Below, one piece after another: positions 1-6,072 of a stretch of 8,358 nucleotides of DNA. A program made the translations under genes and the position numbers. How positions within the stretch are numbered: position 1 is the stretch's first letter; each line of letters begins with the position of its first letter. Source of the DNA: Treponema sp. (GTDB lineage: Bacteria; Spirochaetota; Spirochaetia; Treponematales; Breznakiellaceae); NCBI GenBank assembly GCA_031264395.1, contig JAISEB010000231.1, positions 1-8,358 of the forward strand, given 5' to 3'. The notes beneath the pieces are model-generated. The model did no database searches. It was not told where the DNA came from and saw only the letters and a program-made list of their open reading frames with translations.

Positions 1-732
1 CCGGTGTTCCGGGTTACCGCGGAACTCCAGGCGGTAAGGCGGCTGGGGCTTACCGCGACGCTCATCAGGGAAGACGGGGCGGAGGACGCCGTATTCAGCC
101 TTGTGGGGCCCAAACGCTACGACGTCCCATGGAAGGAGCTTGAAGGCAAAGGGTGGATAGCCGAGGCATTCTGTACCGAAATCAGGCTGGATCTGCCCGA
201 AGAACAGCGCATCCCCTACGCGGTGGCGGGCAAACGGGAAAAGTACCGCATCGCAAGCGAAAATCCCCGGAAGGAGGAAATCGTACGGCAGCTTGTCGAA
301 AATCACGGTGAGGATCAGATCCTCGTCATAGGGCAGTACCTTTCCCAGCTTGAATCCATCGCGAAGCTCATCGGGGCGCCGCTTATCACCGGCAAGACGC
401 CCAACGCGGAACGGGAGAGGATCTACAATGCCTTTAAGCGGAAAGAAGTGCGTATCATCGTAGTTTCCAGGGTCGCCAACTTTGCCATCGATCTTCCCGA
501 CGCCTCAATGGCGGTCCAGGTTTCAGGCTCCTTTGGTTCCAGGCAGGAAGAGACACAGCGGCTGGGAAGGATACTGCGGCCCAAGGCCCCGCCGGGAAAA
601 ACGGCCGCCCGCAGTTCATGGTTTTTTACTCTGGTTTCACGCTACACGGTTGAGGAAAAGTTCGCCGCGAACCGGCAGAAATTCCTTGCCGAACAGGGGT
701 ACAAATACTCCATACAACACTGGACGGAATAG
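1..732 (+). CDS. XPB/Rad25-family DNA helicase, C-terminal part (5' end outside window)
   Basis: This is the C-terminal part of a superfamily 2 XPB-type 3'-5' DNA helicase/ATPase; the frame is open from base 1, so the N-terminal domains and the Walker A and B motifs lie upstream of the window. Seen directly: motif III LGLTAT (about 43-60) followed at once by the RED triplet (67-75), a hallmark of XPB proteins that is used in DNA opening. The second RecA-like domain follows, with a QILVIGQY strand and IIVVSRVANFAIDLPDA. Motif VI is QRLGRILRP (556-582), carrying the arginine-finger region. The C-terminus (residues YTVEEKFAANRQKFLAEQGYKY) matches the usual end of the family. Family members act in nucleotide excision repair or transcription-linked DNA unwinding in eukaryotes and archaea; the bacterial role is less clear. 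The stop is 5 bases before the next gene, implying an operon. The GTG at base 4 is only an internal valine. Confidence 0.93.
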   Translation, partial: PVFRVTAELQAVRRLGLTATLIREDGAEDAVFSLVGPKRYDVPWKELEGKGWIAEAFCTEIRLDLPEEQRIPYAVAGKREKYRIASENPRKEEIVRQLVENHGEDQILVIGQYLSQLESIAKLIGAPLITGKTPNAERERIYNAFKRKEVRIIVVSRVANFAIDLPDASMAVQVSGSFGSRQEETQRLGRILRPKAPPGKTAARSSWFFTLVSRYTVEEKFAANRQKFLAEQGYKYSIQHWTE

Positions 733-737
733 CCCGC

Positions 738-2864
738 ATGAAAAAACCGTTCAGATCCGTTGAGGCGTGGAAATCGGCCCTGATGACCCTCCCGGACGGC
801 CCCTTCTTTGAACTTCTTCGAAGCGTGTTCGGCAACATCAAGACTCCTTTCAACAAACAGAAACTGCTGGAGGATCTTGTGGTCTTCCTTTCGCGCGACG
901 ACATACGGAAGATCATCGGCCTTTACATTGACGAAGCCGACGCCGCCTTTATCGCCGCCGCCGCGCTTCTGGGAGAACCCCTGCCGGGAGAAATGGAAGA
1001 TTTCCTCGCGGAAGACATGAGCGCCGGGGAACTTCAGGCCAGGATGCTTAATCTTGAAGAGCGCTTCATCATCTGCCGCTTCCGCGAAGAGGGCCTTTAC
1101 CGTATCGCGCTTAACCCCGTTCTGGAATGCGTTCTGTCTCCTTTTGCCGTGGACAGCGGCGTCCTCTTTCCGTCCCGTTCCGGGGAAGGGGGCGGATCTT
1201 TTCCTGTAACCGAAAGGCCGGCGGCCCTCAAGGGGGACTGCCTCATTGCCGGAATCGTTTCTTTTGTTCTTGAGGAACCCTGCCTTTTAAGGCCCGGCCG
1301 GGATCAGGGAAAGGAGGGGATGCGGAAGAAGATCCTCGCGGAAGCAAACCGTGTTTTTCCGGGAATGGACATGGAGCTCCTTGCCGGGGGGCTTTACATG
1401 CTGGAACTGCTTCGCGCCTCTGGGGAGCAGCTCTTTCCCGACAGGGAACGTCTTGGGGATTTCGCCAAGCTCTCTTCGCGTGAAAGGCTGGAATACTGGG
1501 CCGCGGGGATCTACTGTTTTGAACCTGAGGCGTTCGGCGGGCCCGTCTCGTACCTTGACCGCGGCCGCGTCAGGAGCATCGCGGGCTTTTTTCACAGGGC
1601 GCTGGGTTTTATTGAGGAAGGGACCCTGTATCCGCTTAAAACCCTGCGGCGAAGGATCTTTGTCCTTGAAAGGGAAGAGCCGGACACGTTTCCCGTACGG
1701 CAGGGGATTCACTTTGAACGCTTCCTTGACGCGCTGGAAAAAACCGGCCTCATCGTCAAAAGGGGAAGCTCTCTCTTCGAGCTTGCCTCTTCCGCGGACG
1801 GCCGGGAAGATGCCGCCAATGGTTCAGGGGAAAAAGGAAGCGGCGCCGTTCTTGCCATGGACGCCCCCTTCTCCTGGATAGCGTACCCTGAAACAGCCTT
1901 CGCCGATATTCTTGACCTTGCGTTCTTTTCCGCCGTCCGCGAAACGGGGGCGGCCCTCCGCTTTGAACTGACCCGTGATTCGGCGGTCAGGGGCTTTGAC
2001 CGGGGCATAAGCGCGGAATACATGTCCGGCCTTCTGGAACGCCTTTCGGGAAACCGGATAAACGGGACCCTTGTGTGGACGCTTGGGGACTGGGAAAAAC
2101 GCTACGGCGAAGTGACCCTTGAAGAGGGGATCGTGCTTACCCTTTCGCAGGACAGGCAATATTTGACGGAAGCCGAACCCCTGAAGAGCTTCATCAGAAA
2201 AACCCTGGCGCCCGGCGTTTACCTGCTTTTCGAGGACGCCGAAAACGCTTCCCGCGCGCCGGCCCGCGAAACCGAAACGGCCGCCGAAGCCCTGCGCAGG
2301 GCGGGCGTGGACATTATCGCGCGGGGCGGCGCAAAGGCGCCTGTTCCCTTTCCGCAGAGGGTCTTCTTTTCCTCTCTTAAAAAAGAAGAAGCGCTTCCTG
2401 CTCCCGAAAACCCGCGCCCTTCCGATCCGGAAGACGCGGCCAAAAGAGAAAGAGCGCGCGAAGAAGTCAAGGCGGGTTTCAGGAAAAGTCTTGAAAAACT
2501 CAGCCTCACAAGAGAGGAACGGGCGGAACTGTTATCGCGGATGGAACGGCGCCTTATCCTCTGTGAATCGCAGCTTGACGGCGCGTCCATACGCTACGAA
2601 AAACTTGAGGCGCGGGGCCTTGACTACGCCGGAAAGGCGAATATCGCGCGGCAGGCCATAGCCTCAAAATCGCTTGTGGAAGTACAATGGTCCAGCAAGG
2701 GGGATTCAAGGGAAGTCCGCGGCATTCCCGGGGCCATTGAAAAAAAGGGGGGCGAAAGCATCCTTATCCTTGATTCCGCGGAAACTCCGGGGGAGGTCCT
2801 GCGCATACCACTCGGAAAGATCGGCCTTTTACGGCGGATAAAAAAATCAATCTTCGGAGAATAA
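738..2864 (+). CDS. XPB/Ssl2-like helicase-associated protein, 708 aa
   Basis: A 708-residue protein with no recognisable ATPase motifs. Residues about 430-530, including WTLGDWEKRYGEV (W447 onward), VYLLFEDAENA and a final LRRAGVDII strand, resemble the XPB/Ssl2-like helicase-associated domain (Pfam Helicase_C_3 type) of mycobacterial proteins encoded beside XPB. The N-terminal 150 residues look helical and possibly winged-helix-like. Residues about 560-615 are charged and probably coiled coil. The last 65 residues (VEVQWSSKGDSREVRGIP to LGKIGLL) form an alternating beta pattern like a small SH3-type or WYL-like barrel, which is the weakest assignment. It starts 5 bases after the XPB stop; a weak GGACGG about 10 bases upstream could serve as ribosome binding site. 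It ends 2 bases before the NYN gene. Inference: a partner or regulator of the upstream helicase. Domain names rest on remembered family patterns, not a search. Confidence 0.75.
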   Translation: MKKPFRSVEAWKSALMTLPDGPFFELLRSVFGNIKTPFNKQKLLEDLVVFLSRDDIRKIIGLYIDEADAAFIAAAALLGEPLPGEMEDFLAEDMSAGELQARMLNLEERFIICRFREEGLYRIALNPVLECVLSPFAVDSGVLFPSRSGEGGGSFPVTERPAALKGDCLIAGIVSFVLEEPCLLRPGRDQGKEGMRKKILAEANRVFPGMDMELLAGGLYMLELLRASGEQLFPDRERLGDFAKLSSRERLEYWAAGIYCFEPEAFGGPVSYLDRGRVRSIAGFFHRALGFIEEGTLYPLKTLRRRIFVLEREEPDTFPVRQGIHFERFLDALEKTGLIVKRGSSLFELASSADGREDAANGSGEKGSGAVLAMDAPFSWIAYPETAFADILDLAFFSAVRETGAALRFELTRDSAVRGFDRGISAEYMSGLLERLSGNRINGTLVWTLGDWEKRYGEVTLEEGIVLTLSQDRQYLTEAEPLKSFIRKTLAPGVYLLFEDAENASRAPARETETAAEALRRAGVDIIARGGAKAPVPFPQRVFFSSLKKEEALPAPENPRPSDPEDAAKRERAREEVKAGFRKSLEKLSLTREERAELLSRMERRLILCESQLDGASIRYEKLEARGLDYAGKANIARQAIASKSLVEVQWSSKGDSREVRGIPGAIEKKGGESILILDSAETPGEVLRIPLGKIGLLRRIKKSIFGE

Positions 2865-2866
2865 CC

Positions 2867-3661
2867 ATGCCGTTACTGCCTTTTTCAAATTCACCGCTCG
2901 CGGTAAACCAGCAGGCTGAAATCAGCCAGGCAAAACTCGCGGTTCTTATCGACGCGGACAACACCCAGCCCGCGATCATCGAAGGCCTCCTTGACGAGGT
3001 GGCCAAATACGGCGTCGCCAGCGTCAAGCGCATCTACGGCGACTGGACCAGCACCAATCTCAGATCCTGGAAGGAAAGGCTCCTTGAATACGCCATTCAG
3101 CCCATACAGCAGTTTTCCTACACCAGCGGAAAAAATTCGACCGACAGCGCCATGATCATAGACGCCATGGATCTTCTGTACAGCGAAAGGCTCGACGGGT
3201 TCTGCATCGTTTCAAGCGACTCGGATTTTACCCGCCTCGCCGCGCGCCTTAGGGAAAGCGGCCGCACCGTGTACGGCTTCGGCGAAAAGAAAACCCCGCG
3301 CGCCTTTGTTTCGGTCTGCGACAAATTTATCTACACCGAAATACTGCGGGAAGCGGAAGAAGCCGACGAGGACGACTCCCGCCACGCTTCACGGCCGCGC
3401 AAGGAATTCAAGGGAGACAGGCGGCTCCTCAAACTGCTCCGCGATACGGTGGAAGATCTTGCCGACGAATCAGGCTGGGCCTACCTTGGCGGCGTGGGGC
3501 AGAAGATCACCAACCGTTCGGGCGATTTCGATCCGCGCAACTACGGCTTCCGTAAAATGGGCGATCTCTTCCGGGCCATTCCCCAATTTGAAACCGAGGA
3601 AAGGCCGCAGGAAAACGGCACAGGCCGTCAAGTGTACATAAGGTGGAAGAAAAAGCGCTAG
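2867..3661 (+). CDS. NYN (PIN-like) nuclease with OST-HTH/LOTUS domain
   Basis: A 264-aa protein of the NYN/LabA (DUF88) class: an N-terminal PIN-like ribonuclease domain and a C-terminal OST-HTH/LOTUS domain, a fold that binds RNA. Seen in sequence: VLIDADN with D29, D31 and N32; KNSTDSAMIIDAMD with K89, D93 and D99; and IVSSDSDF with D118 and D120. These are the acidic metal-binding positions of the family, so it is probably active. An acidic and basic linker (about 161-183) precedes the OST-HTH region (about 184-262), with LLKLLRDTVEDL, GWAYLGGVGQ, the FDPRNYGFRKMGDLF core and a final VYIRWKKK strand. The ATG follows the previous stop by 2 bases and has a GGAGA ribosome binding site inside that upstream gene, so translation is likely coupled. 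It probably processes or degrades RNA; the target is unknown. The stop codon overlaps that of the convergent nuclease gene. Confidence 0.9.
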   Translation: MPLLPFSNSPLAVNQQAEISQAKLAVLIDADNTQPAIIEGLLDEVAKYGVASVKRIYGDWTSTNLRSWKERLLEYAIQPIQQFSYTSGKNSTDSAMIIDAMDLLYSERLDGFCIVSSDSDFTRLAARLRESGRTVYGFGEKKTPRAFVSVCDKFIYTEILREAEEADEDDSRHASRPRKEFKGDRRLLKLLRDTVEDLADESGWAYLGGVGQKITNRSGDFDPRNYGFRKMGDLFRAIPQFETEERPQENGTGRQVYIRWKKKR

Positions 3662-4437
3662 GGGCCGCTTCTCCAGAGTCCCCGTTTTTCCCGGCGGGCG
3701 TCTTCTTCAAGCGCCCTGAATTCATCCATGAACTGAAAAGCAAAGCGCGTGTAGGCGTGGGCGTAGCCTTCCTGTATGAGCGCCGCGTTAAAACAGCGCG
3801 GGCCCTCCGGAGCGTCCAGATAAATGTACGCAAGAAGCCGGCCGTAACGGTCCCGGAAATCCCAGTCAAAAGCCAGGTACACGGTCTTTCCCAAAAGACG
3901 GGATTTGGTGTAGTCGCTGGCCTCCTTGCCGAAACGTTCCACGGGCCTTGAAGGGTGCACCGTCTCGGGGGTGTCCACCCCAATCATGCGTATCGTTTCT
4001 ACTACCTTAAGGCCCGCGAAGGGTCTGTCGATGCGAACCCTCACCGTGTCCCCGTCTACATGGCCCGTCACGTCCGCCTTTACCATCCGCGAAAGAACGG
4101 CGAGGGAGCTTGAGGAGAACTCCGCCTTGTTTACCCGGTAGAGTTCGCCTTCTCCGGCGGAAGACCTGGCGGCGGAAGAAGAGGCGGAAAGCTCCGGGGG
4201 CCGGCAAATTCCGCAGGGCTCGTAGCCGCTCCGTACGGCGGCCTCAAGGGTTACGGCGGTTTTTGATCTTCGTAAGGATGAACAGTTTTCGAGGTGGTAC
4301 CTTGTACCCGTATTGGTAACGTAGACGGTTACGTCGCCGTCCGCAGCCGGGAAAAATAAAAGCCCCGCCAGGACAAGAACGGCAAGAAGCGGAAGCGCCG
4401 ATAAAAAACGTGATCGCCCTTTCATGTTTTTACTCAT
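3658..4437 (-). CDS. Exported or anchored thermonuclease (SNase family) with N-terminal Cys/His zinc-binding-like module
   Basis: A 259-aa secreted or membrane-anchored nuclease of the staphylococcal thermonuclease family, which cleaves DNA and RNA using Ca2+. Residues 11-31 form one hydrophobic N-terminal segment after a basic start (signal peptide or anchor). Residues about 36-81 hold a small module, YVTNTGTRYHLENC followed by GYEPCGICRPP, with H48, C52, C75 and C78 placed as a metal-binding set. A Ser/Ala-rich linker (83-112) leads to the SNase domain (about 117-257). Its catalytic set is intact: D130 in VDGDTV, R150, D155 and E158 in IRMIGVDTPE, and R200 in RDRYGRLLAYIY. These correspond to D21, R35, D40, E43 and R87 of the staphylococcal enzyme. 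The start ATG has AAGG 8 bases upstream; the Met at residue 5 is a less likely start. Likely role: nucleic acid scavenging or defence outside the cytoplasm (inference). Confidence 0.92.
   Translation of the reverse strand: MSKNMKGRSRFLSALPLLAVLVLAGLLFFPAADGDVTVYVTNTGTRYHLENCSSLRRSKTAVTLEAAVRSGYEPCGICRPPELSASSSAARSSAGEGELYRVNKAEFSSSSLAVLSRMVKADVTGHVDGDTVRVRIDRPFAGLKVVETIRMIGVDTPETVHPSRPVERFGKEASDYTKSRLLGKTVYLAFDWDFRDRYGRLLAYIYLDAPEGPRCFNAALIQEGYAHAYTRFAFQFMDEFRALEEDARREKRGLWRSGP
3661..3689. terminator. Possible bidirectional terminator between convergent genes
   Basis: GGGG (3661-3664) can pair with CCCC (3680-3683). On the plus strand the stem is followed by G and TTTTT (3684-3689). On the minus strand it is followed by TAGCGC and a T5 run (complement of 3650-3654). 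T runs on both sides suit a shared terminator for the NYN and thermonuclease genes. The stem is only 4 bp with a 15-base loop, so support is weak. Confidence 0.3.
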
Positions 4438-4479
4438 TGAAACTGCCTTGCAACCGCAGTCGGGCCGCCAAGCACGTCT

Positions 4480-4508
4480 ATTGTACCCGCTATTGCGCCG
4501 GATGGTAA
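4480..4508 (-). promoter_or_regulatory. Candidate promoter for the thermonuclease gene
   Basis: On the minus strand TTACCA (-35, 4 of 6 consensus) is followed by 17 bases and TACAAT (-10, 5 of 6; 4485 down to 4480). A start near 4473 would give a leader of about 36 bases holding the AAGG ribosome binding site. It overlaps the candidate promoter of the divergent CDF gene, so the two could interfere. Confidence 0.45.
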
Positions 4509-4521
4509 AGCGGCCAATACT
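4493..4521 (+). promoter_or_regulatory. Candidate promoter for the CDF exporter gene (leaderless geometry)
   Basis: TTGCGC (4493-4498, 3 of 6) lies 17 bases before AATACT (4516-4521, 4 of 6). The -10 ends 6 bases before the ATG at 4528, so transcription would begin at or beside the start codon. No clear Shine-Dalgarno sequence precedes this ATG, which fits. The hexamers are weak, so this is tentative. Confidence 0.3.
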
Positions 4522-4527
4522 TGATAA

Positions 4528-5535
4528 ATGGAAAATGTAAAAAACCGGGCGGCCATTATAAGGACGGCCTCCATTACAGCCCTTGCCGGCAATACGATCC
4601 TTGCCGCGCTTAAAATAGGCGCGGGAATATACGCCGGAAGCCTCGCGGTAACAGGCGACGGCATAGATTCATCGATTGACGTACTCATCGCCATCATGAC
4701 GCTGATCGTAGGGCGCGTCATCTCCCGGCCCGCCGACAAGGAGCACCCCTGGGGGCACGGCCGCGCGGAAACGGTGGCGACGGCCATCCTTTCCTGCATA
4801 CTCTTTTTCGCCGGGGCGCAGCTCATTCTCAATTCGGCGGGAAATCTCCTTTCGCGCCAGAGACCCGAAGCGCCGGAACCGGCCGCGCTCGCCGCCGTCC
4901 TTATTTCAATCGCGGGAAAATCGCTTCTCGCCTGGAGCCAGTATTTCTTCGGCAAAAAAGCGTCTTCGGCCATGCTCAGGGCAAACGCCAAAAACATGAC
5001 GGGAGACATTATCCTCTCCGCGGGAGTGCTCGTCGGCACGGGCCTTTCAATCTGGTTCGATCTCGGCGTCATCGATTCGGCGGCGGCCGTCATCGTGGGC
5101 CTCTGGGTCATAAAATCCGCCGTGGAGATCTTCATAGGCGTCAACACTGAGCTCATGGACGGCAGCGACACCGGGCTGTACGGGGAAGTGTTCGCCGCGG
5201 TTCATTCGGTGGAGGGGGCGGGTAATCCCCACCGTACCCGCATGAGGCGCATCGCCGGGCTCTGGGACATAGACATTGATATTGAAGTGAACCCGGAACT
5301 TTCGGTAAGGGAAGCCCACCTCATCGCCTCCCGCGTGGAACAGGCAATAAAAAACCGCGTGGAAGGGGTCTACGACATCATGGTTCACGTGGAACCGGCG
5401 GGAGAAAGCGGCAGGCACAACGGCGAAGGGTACGGGCTCAGCGAAGAAGAGATAAAAAAGACCCCCGGCGGCATTGCCGGCCTAAAAATTCACCACCGCC
5501 GGGAAGGATATGTCGGAAATGCCCCTGGCCAGTGA
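4528..5535 (+). CDS. Cation diffusion facilitator (CDF) family metal exporter
   Basis: A 335-aa inner-membrane transporter of the CDF family, which exports divalent metals (Zn2+, Fe2+ or Mn2+) in exchange for protons and normally acts as a dimer. Residues about 10-200 contain the expected six hydrophobic segments; the family loop motif HPWGHGRAE (73-81) follows TM2. The TM2 site is D47-x3-D51. The TM5 site is N156-x3-D160, where FieF-type Zn/Fe transporters have H-x3-D. The cytoplasmic C-terminal domain (about 205-292) has the usual pattern, including LWDIDIDIEVNPELSVREAH and VMVHVEP-like DIMVHVEPAG. A poorly conserved tail (293-335) overlaps the next gene. Asn in place of His is compatible with a Mn2+-type site, but the substrate is an inference. 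It diverges from the thermonuclease gene across 90 bases; no convincing ribosome binding site precedes its ATG. Confidence 0.93.
   Translation: MENVKNRAAIIRTASITALAGNTILAALKIGAGIYAGSLAVTGDGIDSSIDVLIAIMTLIVGRVISRPADKEHPWGHGRAETVATAILSCILFFAGAQLILNSAGNLLSRQRPEAPEPAALAAVLISIAGKSLLAWSQYFFGKKASSAMLRANAKNMTGDIILSAGVLVGTGLSIWFDLGVIDSAAAVIVGLWVIKSAVEIFIGVNTELMDGSDTGLYGEVFAAVHSVEGAGNPHRTRMRRIAGLWDIDIDIEVNPELSVREAHLIASRVEQAIKNRVEGVYDIMVHVEPAGESGRHNGEGYGLSEEEIKKTPGGIAGLKIHHRREGYVGNAPGQ
5454..5480 (-). terminator. Candidate intrinsic terminator of the minus-strand small exported protein gene
   Basis: Read on the minus strand, CCGGC (5480-5476), a 6-base loop and GCCGG (5469-5465) form a 5-bp all-GC stem, followed by GGGTC and TTTTTT (complement of 5454-5459). 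The stem starts one base after the stop codon of the minus-strand gene. A larger alternative stem, CCCGGCGG/CCGCCGGG (5464-5471 with 5496-5503), is also present. The whole signal lies inside the CDF coding sequence on the opposite strand. Confidence 0.5.
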
Positions 5536-6030
5536 AAAAAAGTAGCGGAATCTTTCAAGCCATACGGCGGCAAAGCGGTCAAGCGCGGGGCCGTCAAACC
5601 CCTCGGAAGGAAAACGGAACATGACGGTCCAGCCGTCGCCGGACGAAAGGCCGCTGTCCGATGGAAAACATACAAAGAGGCTCCCGCCTTCCCGCCGCTG
5701 TACCGCGCCGCGCCCCGGAAATCCCGGCCGCGTCTGCCAGAGCCGTTCCGAAAAATGCAGGGACTCCCGGCAAATGTACACGGAAAAAAGGGGCGCGCCC
5801 GCATTCGCGGAAACATTCGTGTCCGGGGAAGCGGCCGTATTCGCCGGGGCGTCCGCGCCTGTGATCCTGTAATCGCCGAAAAAGCACGGGAAGGCGTTTT
5901 CCCCAATGCCCGGAAGTCCTGAAACCCAGGCGTTTCCCCGGACAAGAACGGCGCTTCCGCTCTGGGCAAAGGCCGTTCCCCAGATCCCGCACAGACAGAG
6001 AAAAAAAACCGGCCGAAACACGCGGTACAT
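5482..6030 (-). CDS. Small exported protein of unknown function, 182 aa
   Basis: Not recognised. The ATG at 6030 is preferred to an in-frame TTG at 6051 because a GGAAAAGGGA ribosome binding site (6049-6040) sits 9 bases before it. The first 22 residues form a clear signal peptide, with basic residues, VFFLCLCGIWGTAFA, then a likely cut after AFA and before QSGSA; the cysteines do not form a lipobox. The mature part of about 160 residues is Gly-, Ser- and Phe-rich, with a low-complexity Ala/Thr/Asn stretch (about residues 57-78) and two plausible beta strands (GSLFVCFPSDS, GWTVMFRFPSEG). It ends in VVNF; a terminal Phe occurs in outer-membrane beta barrels, but the protein is short and this may be chance. 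Its last 54 bases overlap the CDF gene on the other strand, and a candidate terminator follows its stop. Probably periplasmic or surface located. Confidence 0.7.
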   Translation of the reverse strand: MYRVFRPVFFLCLCGIWGTAFAQSGSAVLVRGNAWVSGLPGIGENAFPCFFGDYRITGADAPANTAASPDTNVSANAGAPLFSVYICRESLHFSERLWQTRPGFPGRGAVQRREGGSLFVCFPSDSGLSSGDGWTVMFRFPSEGFDGPALDRFAAVWLERFRYFFSLARGISDISFPAVVNF

Positions 6031-6044
6031 AGCAGAAATTCCCT

Positions 6045-6072
6045 TTTCCAAGATCCAATAATGAAATATAAT
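6045..6072 (+). promoter_or_regulatory. Candidate promoter overlapping the start of the 636-aa gene
   Basis: TTTCCA (6045-6050, 4 of 6) lies 16 bases before a perfect TATAAT (6067-6072). Transcription would begin near 6079, after the annotated ATG at 6061 but 3 bases before an in-frame GTG at 6082. Either the real start is that GTG, or the hexamer is chance in an A+T-rich patch (6055-6180). Confidence 0.3.

Noticed and set aside
3643..3951. Plus-strand open frame of 102 codons after the NYN gene
   Set aside because: It is opposite the catalytic region of the thermonuclease, which has every active-site residue intact.
4434..5171. Minus-strand open frame of 245 codons opposite the CDF gene
   Set aside because: The CDF frame is clearly conserved; the minus-strand product is Ser/Ala/Met-rich low complexity without family features.
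6031..6051. TTG start 7 codons upstream for the small exported protein
   Set aside because: The ribosome binding site lies inside that extension and the signal peptide reads best from the ATG at 6030.
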